DNA of 64,000 bases from Venturia oleaginea (lineage: Eukaryota > Ascomycota > Dothideomycetes > Venturiales > Venturiaceae). The stretch covers positions 1,116,001 to 1,180,000 of the forward strand of contig JABMLP010000006.1 of the NCBI GenBank assembly GCA_013176395.1. Reading direction: 5' to 3'. The number at the start of each line of letters is the position of its first letter. The stretch's first letter is position 1. The translations under genes were made by a program, and so were the position numbers. The notes under the pieces are model-generated. The model saw only the letters and a program-made list of their open reading frames with translations, had not been told where the DNA came from and searched no databases. Shown in pieces: positions 32,204 to 42,902 of this stretch.

Positions 32204-33436
32204 CTACTCCAAATCTGGGGTCTCGTCATCGTCGTCCTCATCGTCCTCGTCATCCTCGTCATCTTCGCCCGCATCGTTGTGTATATCCTCAACTTCATCC
32301 TCATCCTGATCCTCATCCTGATCATCGTTAGCCGTGTGAGCACTACTAAAATCGTACTAGAGTTGTCACGTACTTTTGGTCTTAGGTTGCCTTTGCTCTC
32401 TTACATATCCATCATGTTTCCAAAGTACTTCATGTCACGGTCGTCTCAAAGTCCAAGATTCGAAGAAAGCACGCTCGAGATTGCCCTCGGCCGTGGTCAT
32501 TACCATCTCCACGCCAGCCTTCCTAATCTCCACCCTTCTATCTTGCACTTCTCTGTCCAACCAAACCCATGGCGAGAAGTTCTCATGCATGGTAACTCTT
32601 ACCTTCTCCAGGCTTCGAAATTTGTCAGGTAGAAGAGCAATCATTCCTTCTATCTGCTCGAGGAGGGTGTCAATATGCCGGCTCGTTTGGAATTCTAAAG
32701 AGCGCAACGAAATCGGAAGGATGTTGCAAAGCCGGCTATTTGGCGGCATGGGGCTTTCTCCGTCAAAGAATTCACTCCAGTTTTCGAGTTCCAACGTGAG
32801 CACCGTCTCCAGGGCGATGAAGCCAGAAAGATTAGAAATCCATCCTGGGGCTTTAGAAGTGTGGTTCCATCCCGTTCGCATATCGACCTGTAGTCTTTCG
32901 AGGCTGCTCTTGTGCGGTGCAAGTGCCTCCATGAGCTCGAAAGCATCAAAATTTGATGCTCCTACTCCCGAGCCACCAGCCGAGAAATAGAACGATTTTA
33001 AGGTTCGGCAAGCTCCGAGCAGGGTTTTGATTCCTGCCGCACTCAAAGCAGAGTATTGTAAAATCACACTTGTGATACTGAAGGGCCTCGGAGGGACTGG
33101 AATTATAAGAGGTAGATACTTCCAAAGTTCCTCGTAATCTTCTCTCTCCCATTCCGTAGTAAGATAGCATTCGAGAGTCTGTAGACCTGGCGACTGAAGC
33201 TGGTGAACAAACGTGGACAATGGCCACTCCAATTCTCCGTCCTGAGCGCCGATGGTCAAGCGTTTCAACGCAGAAAAGCGGTGATCTGGATTCAGCAATG
33301 GCAGTAGGTGAGTGCGCTGACCGCTATGGGGAGCGCCGCGCAGGCGGATTTCCCAGAGGTTCTCTAAGAGGGCAAAAGCCAACAGAATAAAGGCTCTTTG
33401 ATACCTGCTTGTAGTAATTGGCAGAACTTGCGCCAT
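32204..33436 (-). CDS. LRR-like (F-box-family-like) protein lacking the F-box, with probable acidic tail exon
   Basis: Main exon 32435/32437-33436 (333 codons from ATG 33436) with LRR-like units (HRFSALKRLTIGAQDGELEW, PGLQTLECYL, SLERLQVDMRTGW, ISLRSLEFQTSRHIDTLLEQ). A separate frame on the same strand at about 32204-32340 encodes an extremely acidic tail (EDDEDDEDDEDDDDE...PDLE, stop at 32204-32206). A GTGACA...TAGTAG intron can join the two in phase, so this is probably the last exon; this part is tentative. Only 57 bp separate the ATG from the stop of the next minus-strand gene. The usual N-terminal F-box therefore has no room, and the gene may be a 5'-truncated family member. The Tc1-like element sits about 70 bp beyond the stop. 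Confidence 0.6.
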
Positions 33437-33493
33437 GGTTTTACAGCATTACACCAACCCATAAATATTTTTTCCGAATCCGCCGCCGCGACT

Positions 33494-34782
33494 TCAATTC
33501 GTATACACCAAACTAGAGTAAGTACTCAGATTCGTTGGTTCCTCAGCCGTGCTATCCGTCACGCTCGACGTTGTCGAAAACCCCACACTACCGACCGTCG
33601 AAACTGCCACTTTTCTCCTTGCCTCCTTCTCCTCGTCCCTCCCCATCTCGTCATATCGTCTTCCCGCTGTGACAACACTTTCATCATCCCACACTTTTCT
33701 GGCATTGAAGTTATTCCGTTCAGCGAGTGTATCTAGATATGATCGCGCAGCTTCGTTTTTCCGGGTGGCCATTTTACGTTTTTGGATGGCGAAGGTATAG
33801 ATGGCTATTGCGCAGACGGCGAGGACGAGGGTTGGGATTAAGATGGCAAGGAGAATGATTGTTAGTTTGGAGATGGTTCCGTTTCGCGGTGGAGGTTTCG
33901 AGCGAAGGGAGGAAAGGGCAGTGGTAGGTGTTGGAGGTGTTGTGAGCGTGCGTGATGGGTCGATGGGAGGTGTTGTGAGTGTGCGTGATGGGTCGATGAG
34001 GGTTTTTGGGTTATTGAATAGTGTTGCCGTCGTGCTTGTGCTTTGCACCGCTGGCCTACTTCTCTCGATGCTTGGAGTCTGTGCCTGGACTGTCGAGGCG
34101 GTAATGGCTAGACGAATGATGAGGTTAGGGAAATGTGCGAGGTTAGAGAAGATAATCTTTACGTACATGTCGTTGTGAGTAGTGGTGTGGGCCGAGGCAA
34201 TGATGACGTTGACGATGGTAAATATTGGAACAGCGTATGCGCATTTCGCTTCGCTATGTCAGCGTCACTGAAACACTGTATCCAAAGAACCGATGTGACT
34301 TTGGCGGAATTGGGATACAGCGTGATAGTATCACAACCAGTACCAGCACCACTAATGAAGCAGTCAGTATAACGACTTATCATCAGATGTCTTTGCATTA
34401 CCAATACGATTTCCCTCCTTCGTTCGCCACCACACTTCTCGAGGCACAGGAGACACCAACTAATGCTTTCTTGTTGAACATTGCTCCCACAAATACTAGA
34501 GGACCACACAATCCTAATTGCCGCGAGGCCGTTATGTAGGTTCCAAAACTCTCGGATGTACCACAGTGGAATTTGGATGCTATAGAGGTCCAATATTGAT
34601 TAGTCGATCGGGATTTTGATGCGATGCAGTTGGTTGGGGACGCACTCACTGATACCTTGATCTTCAAACATGCCAACGAGACTAACGTCGTCGTCCCCTC
34701 CAGAGTCCCGGATGTTCAACCCTACGAAAGGTACTCCCACAGTTCCAGTGACGGTGGGCTCTGGCGGATATAAGGCAGTCAT
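33494..34782 (-). CDS. Type I single-pass membrane protein with Cys-containing ectodomain
   Basis: Model: complement(join(33494..34089, 34167..34351, 34402..34579, 34656..34782)), 361 residues. Four exons are in consistent phase, with a TACTGAC branch in intron 2. The ectodomain includes TVTGTVGVPFVGLNIRDSGG, FHCGTSESFGTYITASRQLG, VGVSCASRSVVANEGGKSY and CGAGTGCDTITLYPNSAKVT, then IQC. A Ser/Thr/Pro stalk holds a duplicated DPSRTLTTPP. The helix ISKLTIILLAILIPTLVLAV is followed by a basic stop-transfer stretch (QKRKMATRKNE). The cytosolic tail has about 85 residues. I do not recognise the family; layout and Cys pattern resemble fungal surface or sensor-type proteins. No signal peptide is seen after ATG 34782, so a further 5' exon is likely. 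Confidence 0.65.
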
Positions 34783-35410
34783 TGTGTCAGACCAAATGCG
34801 AGATATCAATATGTCGAAACAGCGGTCCTCACGAGCTGACGCAGTGAACATATTTCAGAATTGGGACGAAATTGGTCGCAATAAGAGACGGCAAGATAAA
34901 GTGAATTTCGTCTGGAAATCTGGAATGCGGGCAACGAAAATTTTGAAGGACGTTTCCAAGAAGTTCTGCATTCCATTCCAGAGCGGTCGAATCCGCCAGA
35001 ATGATCTGAACATAAAGAACTTGGCCCGGGAACCACGATGGAATGTATCGATGTTTCAGGCTTGTGCGGCGCCACCTGGTTGCAGAGAAAGAGCGTGGCA
35101 TAGAAATATCTACCAGAGATGGTTTGCACTGAACCGTGATCTCGCTATATTGTGTTTCTGGTATTTCTTGACAAGAAAAAGGAAGGCTGGAAAACAAAAT
35201 TGGTCCTGCTACAGTATTAGTTCAATTTTTCATAAGGCTAGAACAGGCTGCCAGCCAGAAAGTGGGCTTACTACTGCCCCTGACCTAGAGTAGCATGAGA
35301 ATAGGCAAAGTAAGGACCGCTGGAATGCGAAGAAGAGATAATCATTAAGACATAAGTCGTTATTAATTCTGCGCCTCTCATTCTTTCAAGAGCCAGGCAT
35401 GTTGTTCCTG
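34783..35410. other. Region with unsupported ORFs on both strands
   Basis: A 207-codon plus frame (34670-35293) and a 122-codon minus frame (34829-35197) overlap. The plus frame runs antisense to exons 1-2 of the membrane-protein gene. Neither shows a domain. A missing first exon of the membrane protein could lie here. Confidence 0.4.
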
Positions 35411-37921
35411 TCATCGTTGGTGGCTTTTTGTTGGCTTTGAGAAAGCTTCAGAAGCAGTTTCCAGAGATGGGGGAGTTTCCGCTGGCAGTACAGCATCCCG
35501 CTGACCATGGTTGCTCTTGACAGATACAGTACGCACGATGACCTGCTCAAGTCTATAGCGTTCCAACCCTCCCTTTTTTTCCACGTCTGTCGAAATGTCC
35601 AAGTTCCACGTTAACGGGCTCGTTTTGGTCGGTTTGCGGTCGGTCTGTTTCCGAGTCCATCTCAACGTCTTTTGCCCATTGCTCCCATTGCGAGATAAGC
35701 AATCTTGCAGACCGTTGACGAAGAGGAAGCAGCAGACAAAAGGGTATCGAAACCAGAACACCACCCGTCTGAACACCCGCACACGAGCTAGACCCCTCCT
35801 CGCTCTTCCCTGATCCTCTGTTCCGAGATGACTTTGAAGACACCATTCAAGGACGATATAACAAGCTGCCAAGGACATGATAACGCAGCTGATCGTCGTG
35901 CCAGTGATCCAGCTAGCTCTTGTCATAGGACTGCGTGCTTTGTTTGTTTGGAGAAGATCGATGTACCCGCCTCCACCTCCAAAACTGGCGCTTTTGCAGA
36001 GACAATTAACGAAAAGACCGAAGGTCTGGGCAAGAAGAATGTACAAAAGCATGATCGCGTTTCCAATCTCCAAGGGAAGAAAGACAAGATAGTGCAACTG
36101 TTCACGAACACGAAGACCATGCCATGCTCGAAATGAAGCGACCAGGGTGCGTCGTAAATTGTCTCTCCGTGTCTTCCGGTGTTTGCTAGTACGAAATACT
36201 GTGAGAATGGTAGACAGAAACACGATGAGGGTGTTTTCGACTCGGGTACGCTGCAGAGTGGCCCAACTGGATGTTTCTTTCAGCAACATGGAGTCCATGG
36301 TGCTTTTTCTTGAGGGGGGAGGTTTCAAGTGACCAAATCTCTCCTGCCGCAATCGTTCTTCTTCTCGGTCCTCGGGGGAGAATGAGGTCATCCTCCAGAT
36401 CAAGAATTCTAGTATGACCAGTGACAAGGAGACCAGGAAGTATGCTAGGAAGCCTAAACTTCTACATCCCAATCCAACCGTGGGCGTGAAAAATGAGACG
36501 ACGAAGCCGCCTAAGCAGCACCCACCGACAATAACAATGGCAGCACAAACCTGCCAAAGCTGGCGAAAGTCGAACCAGAAAAGTCCACGACCCGGTGAAC
36601 CAAGAACGAGCTTGATACGTGCTTTCTCATCATCGGCAAGCCAATTCCTTCCATGATCGGCAATGTGACAGTTTTCGATTTCTGATAAGAGAGGATGAGC
36701 GACCCCATAATGCCATCGTACTCGTCCTTGTCCAGCAAAGGACTGGAAGAACCCACCTTGAAATTTGTGAGACTGGTTGCTGATCTTCGTGACTCGGTCC
36801 CTCATAACCTCAGGTTCTGGCCAGTGGCGAAAACTCGCAATAAAGCGACTGCAAAGCACTGGATTCCGCAGCGATTTAGACACGAGATCCACGAGCGCGT
36901 TGATTTCATCCCGTAATTCCGAAGCAGACGCCGAGCCGCAATCAACAATACTGCATAATATCAGGACTGGGAGCCAGGAAAGCATAAGTCCCATGGCGAG
37001 TTCATGGGCTGTCATGTTCTCGCCCATCTTTTCGAAGGCTGCCTGGATCGAGATTGCTAGAGAGAAGAGAAACCACATGGTCGAAATGAAGACGGGCACA
37101 GCATTCCTTCTTCTATGTCGACGCAAGGTTCGTGCCAAATCCTGCCGTGATTCTCGAATCGTCTTGTCCGTGCCCTCGAGCTGCAGATCCTTGCTAAAGA
37201 GCGCTATGCGAAGCAGCCCTTCGGCTTCTGCTTTCGACGTGTGCGTTGTCTTCATTGAGTATTGGTTCTAGCGAATCGTAAGTGAGACACATACGAACCT
37301 CAAAAACCCAGAAAGACCTGGTGTCAACATTATGTCTCACCATGGCAACCAGGATGTAGAAGGAGTCCCTCATACTACGGAATTCAACTGATCGCTGGTC
37401 CAAGTTGATATCGTCTTCCATCGATGGAGAGTCGTAGTCTACCGCCATATCCACTATTTACGTTTTAGAGGCAAGTCAAAAGTAGACAAGGAATAACTGC
37501 TTACCCATCATGGCGCACTTCCCTGAGGCCGAAATATTCCAAAGAATGCATGCCAGAGAACTCCTAATACATCTCAGTCAAACCGCTCGACGAGGGAGAA
37601 GATGACATACATGGGGCTTCCAAGCCAGCGAGCGAGGACTAAGGTTGTGCCCCAAAACTGGTTGCTGACGAAAGGAGCTTGCAACAACATGCCGAGAATC
37701 GGCAGGAGCCAAGTTGAAAGCGTTTGCGCTGATTCGCTCCATGGGTAACGGTCGTTCCCAGTGCCACAGAGCGCTCTGCACCCTTCATATGAGATCTGCT
37801 GCGTCTGATTTGGCGGAATGCCGAGAACATGTCCAGTCCAGCTATAGTTTTGGTATTGCGGCCAAGTTTCAATGTACGTTCTGGCGCAAGTCTTGAAACT
37901 TGTGGTGTTGTGGTAAGCCAT
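35411..37921 (-). CDS. Large multi-spanning fungal membrane protein
   Basis: Model: complement(join(35411..37267, 37341..37453, 37505..37563, 37611..37921)), 779 residues, phases consistent. The joins recreate continuous family-like text: ARWLGSPM|SSLACILWNISASGKCAMM|VDMAVDYDSP, and FYILVAM|NQYSMKTTHTSKAEAEGLL. An extracellular N-terminal part has Cys and N-glycosylation sites (SFKTCARTYIETWPQYQNYS, YEGCRALCGTGNDRYPW). It is followed by about eight hydrophobic helices (e.g. TLSTWLLPILGMLLQAPF, AVPVFISTMWFLFSLAISI) and a charged C-terminal tail. I recognise the pattern from conserved, uncharacterised Pezizomycotina proteins, not a named transporter. The ATG at 37921 lacks a signal peptide. A good one (MEDKTASLLCPPLLAFAAYT, ATG 38006) lies directly upstream but one base out of frame. 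Confidence 0.8.
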
Positions 37922-38006
37922 AGCAACTCTGCGCCGTCTGAAGCGCAGTGTACGCGGCGAAAGCAAGCAGAGGGGGACATAATAGAGAAGCAGTCTTATC
38001 TTCCAT
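37922..38006 (-). other. Out-of-frame signal-peptide segment of the preceding gene
   Basis: ATG 38006 opens MEDKTASLLCPPLLAFAAYT followed by ALQTAQS, a textbook signal peptide. It reaches the conserved AYHNTTSFKTC only after a +1/-2 change of frame near 37925. There is no room for an intron. Either a 1-nt frameshift mutation or a sequence error. Confidence 0.6.
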
Positions 38007-38694
38007 ATGGTTTGAATTTTCAAGGTTCGACATGGGCTGACAAATATGAGGGGTCGTATCTTTGTGCTCCGTGTACAATAAATAGTATGGTGGCCAAGGA
38101 TAATACGAGATAATGGAGGACGGTGAATTCCCCCATGGTCAAACCTCCACAAAATAGATGAGTCGAGGATGTCGATGTGCCCAATGGGATTGTGTCCGCC
38201 GGTGTTGTCGCCCTGCTATAGGGTGGTGCAAGAATCACAGGCCATGGCTTGGAAATGGTGATGTTGGTGTTGTCTGAATCACGATGTCAGTCAATGAGAC
38301 GTGTGTGGTGGTTCTTTGCAGGTGCCGAAGGGGGGTCGGTAGCCGGTGGCCGGTGAGTGCAGATGAATATAAGAGGCCGCCAGCTCTGGCGCTAGTTCTA
38401 GCGTGCTGGCAGAAATGACTTTTCACTTTTAGTGAGAGGGCACGGAGCGGGGGGTACAAGTAACTTCTAGTACGCCTGGGTAATTCTAAGTCTAGGGCTA
38501 GAGTATAGGTATTCTTCTACCTGTTCTAAAATCTACGGCAGAGTGATAGAGACTTCGCACATAAGGGCCTTTTCGAAAGTAATGTTCGCGCTGTGAGACA
38601 TGTCTTTTCCGCCAGCACAATAACGTCTGAGCGAATTCATTGCTGTGCCCAAACGACGCGTCTCCCCCAAAAACAAATACCAAAGCTCATCGTT

Positions 38695-38803
38695 TGCTAT
38701 CTAGCAAGAAAGGCATTGGAATACACCTCTTGTCGCGTACTCGTTCCTGTGCTATCTAGCAGGAAGGCGTTGGAATACACCTCTCGTCGCGTACGCGTGC
38801 CGT
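38695..38803. repeat. Two tandem 55-bp units
   Basis: ctatctagcaagaaaggcat + tggaatacacctcttgtcgcgta is repeated with the same spacing (ctagc at 38701 and 38756), about 90% identical. Located 105-215 bp upstream of the 2EXR-like ATG. Confidence 0.9.
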
Positions 38804-38871
38804 ATGCTGGTACACTGCTATCCGGAATGGCTGCCTGGGAGGGAAAGACTCCTCTGTATGACATTTCTGCA

Positions 38872-38879
38872 TATATAAG
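38872..38879 (+). promoter_or_regulatory. TATA box of the 2EXR-like gene
   Basis: TATATAAG 32 bp upstream of the ATG at 38911, implying a very short leader. Confidence 0.5.
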
Positions 38880-38910
38880 GTCCTGCATCGATGCGCACTG
38901 TAGTACGAAG

Positions 38911-39947
38911 ATGCCCTTTCCTTTGGAGAAATTGCCCTCTGGTGAGCCGAGCTCCATTTTCACATGCCCCCGTTTTCTAAAGCTGGACCGTACATGCCGA
39001 CGATTAACACGCTGGCAGAACTCCGACTACGAATCTACGACTTGGCTTTCGCTTTCCCAACCGAGACTGTTCATCTTCAAGAGTTCTCTTCAGCCAACCA
39101 CGGGGAAGTTTGGTCGCCCGAGAACGATGCCATTGCTGGAGAATGTAGTTTCTATCCTTACGGCCTGAAGAGAATCCCAGAACCTCTTCAGATCGAGGCT
39201 CTCGCAAGTGCTTACCAGAACACCATTTTCAAAGCCACCCAGATGGATCAGATTATCCGCCTCTATCCATTGCTCGGCCACGTAGGTCTTGCAAATATTG
39301 AGACCATTGAGATCGACTGGGTTAAAACGGAAGATGTCAGTTTTGCCAATGGGTTCGCGATAAAGTACAGCGACGAGCAAGCCTTTCAGGCCATTTCGTT
39401 GTTGAAGTCGATGCCGAGACTTCGACACCTCAGCATCCAGCTGAATGGCTACGCGTTCACTCTCGCCTATGCCAACGCCAAACAGCGAAGAACCCAGTCC
39501 CTCGAAAAGGATAGCGACCTTTTCGAAACGTATCGTCTCACTCGTGTTGTCAGCCACTATCGCGATCAACAGGGAAACCGCATTGACCTCAGGGACACGC
39601 CTCCCGGGTCGATAGTCAACATTCCGCATCTTGGAACCTTGTGGAAGGCTAAATCTCGATACGAGTTTGTGTCATTTTTGCATATCAACGTCGCTCTATG
39701 CGATCCATTCTTCTGTACGCTGGCCAGTTTGGAAGGGTTGAAATCTTTCGAGCTGAGGCAGACGCCCCATCTTCCCGGCGGCCTTGATGAACAGATCCCG
39801 ACACTTTTGGAACGCACGGTTACTAGCATACGCATATTTACAGATCCAACGAATCTAGAATCGGACGACAACCTATGGCTTACTCAAGCTGTGGCGCTCG
39901 AGGTCAAAGATAAGAGGTTTTTGCTCCGTTCAAAATCAAAATTCTAG
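38911..39947 (+). CDS. 2EXR-like domain protein
   Basis: Model: join(38911..38941, 39019..39947), 319 residues. The 10-codon first exon plus a 77-nt intron (GTGAGC...CTGGCAG, phase 1) creates MPFPLEKLPSELRLRIYDLA, the F.kLP.ELRl.IydlA start typical of fungal 2EXR/F-box-like proteins. A start at 38964 within the intron would lose this motif, so I reject it. The family's continuing pattern is visible in WVKTEDVSFANGFAIKYSDE and MPRLRHLSIQL. Role unknown; such families are large and fast-evolving in ascomycetes. A TATA box and a tandem repeat lie upstream. Confidence 0.8.
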
Positions 39948-42203
39948 TAACTGTGTGAGCGATCTATGGAATTGCAACCAAGGTTACAGGACAAGGATTT
40001 TCTGAGCAGGTGCAGTTCAGGTTGAAGATGACTAGAATGGCGCATATATCTCGCTTAAGGCACGTCATGTTGAGATGTACTTTTAACTCCCTTGACTTGA
40101 TATTCTTAAAGGAGCCGTCCAATCGTCCCCTAGCAAAAGTGCCCGAAGTTGATTCTACATAATCCACAATCGGTATTGGGACAACTCTGGCAAGCTGCAA
40201 TTCCATTGCCAGAGACTCACTAACATCGAAATCAACAGATGATGGGATATCTTCTACCCGCCAGCAAGGCTTGGTAAGTGAGATGGGTCAACAAGATCAA
40301 TGCTTCCATGGCAGAAATGTATAGAGCTGCTGCTATCTGAAATCACTCGAATCGAACTCAATTAGGTTTGATTTTAGGTGCGGCCCGACTACTTGCCAAG
40401 GTGTCACGTGCATGGAGAAGAATTGTGGAACTTCCACAATTCTTCGGATCACACTGGAACCGAGCATGGCTGTTTATTAGCAAAAGCAACGACTTTCTTA
40501 TTAGTCGAAGTACCAAGAATGGAATGAAATACACCTTGTCCAATTTCTAAATCAGTGAAGTATAATCTATTCTCTCGTCTCTATAAGATTTATAATCTTT
40601 TCTTCATTATCACGGAGGTGACCGCGTTTTCACTGATAGCACGTGCAACCGTAATCAAGCTTGAGTTGCACTCCTCGCCGAAGGACGAGCATCGTTCGAC
40701 GACAACTCTCCATCTCCTCGAAAATCAAATTCACCATTTTCTTGCACCATACTCATGGAATATGACGGCAAGATACTTTCCATAAATTGCCGAAAATCAC
40801 GCCGCAAAAGCTGCACTCGAGACTTGCCGTGACAGCCCGAAGTCGGTATGCACCGCTTGCGTTATTAAATCCAGCTATGGTAAACCCAGCATAACACGTT
40901 TTCCATTGTGTGAAGATGATGCGAATATCGAATCAAGCAGCTGTAACGTCCCTGCAGGTCCCATTCCGCAACCCCAATAGCCTCCTTTTTACTTGGGAAC
41001 TACCTGGACAATGCACTCCACGCGGGACAGTATCGAACGACGCTTCCACCTCCGCCAGAAACAAGATACATTGATGCCCCTGTACCTGCACCGAACCGTA
41101 CTGCCGTGCATGGCGATAGCTCACAACTCACTTTTAGGGGTCGAATGACGAGGACGATTATGACAAGCCCTCAGCTCTCTGCCGTCATCTCCTATCTGGT
41201 CTCCGTGTCTTAGTCTCCGCTGTGGCTTCAAGGGGCACTGCCGACTCAAACATTGTGCCAGCGGTTTGATATCATCGTGGGAGCTCCGCAGCAAGTCATT
41301 CCCAAAAATATGTACGCCCCGCATTCGCCTTCCGGGCATACAACATCCGCCATCTGAAGATGCTGGCTCTCTACAATCGGTCTGTCTGACAGATTTACCC
41401 CGAGTACCCCACGGGGTAGATGAGTATCTGCACTACTACATGCATGGCAGGCTGACCGGTTCAAGGCTGTGCAACTCCCAGAAAGGGCTGACCAATTACA
41501 TGCCTTCAAGATCTGCCGCGGCCTCATTAGAGACACCGACCCACATAGAACGCGCATGGACAAACATCCACTCCAACCTCGCCAAGGCACCGTTTTTGAA
41601 TTCATTTCCAATTTGTCAACTGATTGCCGATTCGGATCCACAAATGCTGGTTTTACTAGGGTCCCAGTATACCTCGGCTACCAAAGTAAACGACCTATTC
41701 TTTCTTCGTCCGTCATCGCAGGCTTACGTAGTTTCCATTCTCACCTTTACTCTACCCCATATAAAGTACAGACAGCTACATCAGCCTTTTGGAACCGGCT
41801 AAGCAGAAATCGGACTCTTTCAATCGGCAAAACTCTCCAACAGCAAAAGGCGTTGAGCTTTTTAGCCCATGGAATTCATTCCACAATTCTTCTGTCTGCT
41901 ACTCAAATCTATACATTGAGTTGATCTTTGTAAGTCTACCTCTTCTTTCCTTCCAACTCTTTAAGATCGTTCTTTCCGTTTGCAGTTTTGGAATGGTTTA
42001 TGGTGGCTGCGTCCTGCACCATAAGGATTGTGGGAGGCTGAACGTGTCATTCGTGTACTCCAGCATGCGGTGCCAGAACATAGTGCGACCCACCAAGCTC
42101 ACCTCTTTCCAAACCAACCTTCCCTAACTGGCAATCTCAGACCTTCAAATTGACATATATCTACGCACCAAAATAAAAACATCAAACCCACCAAACCGCC
42201 AAG
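39948..42203. other. 2.3-kb gene-poor region
   Basis: No convincing gene: plus-strand frames at 41266-41802 and 41469-41924 lack domains and splice support. A perfect 13-bp hairpin is at 40417-40445. No repeats shared with the rest of the window were noticed. Confidence 0.45.
40417..40445. repeat. Perfect 13-bp inverted repeat with 3-nt loop
   Basis: gaagaattgtgga-act-tccacaattcttc. Exact palindromic stem read from the sequence. Confidence 0.9.
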
Positions 42204-42902
42204 ATGTCCCCCTCGCTCGAAAGCCAAAAGCCCAATGGCAACGCCGAAGTCTCCCAAATCAAATCCCTCAACGGCAACGGAACCACCAACGGACCCTTCA
42301 ACGGAACCACCAACGGACCCTTCAACGGAACCACCATCGGAACCACCATCGGAACCACCAACGGAGCCATCAACGGAAACGGCCCAGACAAAATCCCAAC
42401 AGACGCAGAAGACCTAAAAGACCGTCTCCGCGTCGAACACTCCCCAAAAGCCTTCTCCAGCCACGCCACCTCCCTAATCTCTCTCCCAGCCGGCTCCCTC
42501 TTCCTAAAAATAACCCTAGCAACCCCCTCCCAAAAAGCCTACACCTCTGTCCAAACAGGTCCAAACACCCACATAGAATTAAACAGCGACCTCGTCTACA
42601 TAAACCATTCCTGCAACCCCTCCCTCGTCTTCGACATGGAGAAGATGGAGGTGAGGGTAGCGGAGGGACGGGATTTGAAGAAAGGGGATGTGTTGACATT
42701 TTTTTATCCGTGTAGTGAGTGGGATATGGCGCAACCTTTTCAGTGTTCTTGTGGGGAGGGTGGATGTTTGGGGGTTATTGATGGGGCCGGGAAGATGGAG
42801 GAGGGGGTATTGAGGGGGTATTGGTTGAATAAGCATATTGAGAGGTTGTTGGATGAGAAGAAAGGTGGGGAGGGGGGAGGTGTGAAGGAGAGTGGGAATT
42901 AA
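42204..42902 (+). CDS. Small SET/post-SET-like protein
   Basis: 232 residues, single exon, ATG 42204 (context caagatgtc). An Asn/Gly/Thr-rich N-terminus has three to four copies of NG(P/-)FNGTT-like units (residues about 23-58). The rest matches the C-terminal half of a SET domain: HIELNSDLVYINHSCNPSLV, then DLKKGDVLTFFYPCSEWDM and a Cys-rich post-SET (CSCGEGGCLG). NHSCNP is the SAM/substrate-pocket motif and the tyrosine of FFYP is in the position of the catalytic Tyr. The N-terminal half of a classical SET domain is short or absent, so activity as a methyltransferase is uncertain. Many ascomycetes have such short SET-like proteins. Confidence 0.82.
   Translation: MSPSLESQKPNGNAEVSQIKSLNGNGTTNGPFNGTTNGPFNGTTIGTTIGTTNGAINGNGPDKIPTDAEDLKDRLRVEHSPKAFSSHATSLISLPAGSLFLKITLATPSQKAYTSVQTGPNTHIELNSDLVYINHSCNPSLVFDMEKMEVRVAEGRDLKKGDVLTFFYPCSEWDMAQPFQCSCGEGGCLGVIDGAGKMEEGVLRGYWLNKHIERLLDEKKGGEGGGVKESGN

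Larger units (their letters stand above)
38007..38910. other. Intergenic with a 55-bp direct duplication and a TATA box
   Basis: Divergent promoter region between the membrane-protein gene (minus) and the 2EXR-like gene (plus). The 55-bp repeat is at about 38695-38803 and TATATAAG at 38872-38879. Confidence 0.55.

Noticed and set aside
34670..35293. 207-codon plus-strand frame
   Set aside because: Overlaps exons 1-2 of the phase-consistent minus-strand membrane-protein gene; no domain.
38964..39947. Start of the 2EXR-like gene at ATG 38964
   Set aside because: The spliced start at 38911 produces the conserved LPSELRLRIYDLA motif, which the unspliced start lacks.
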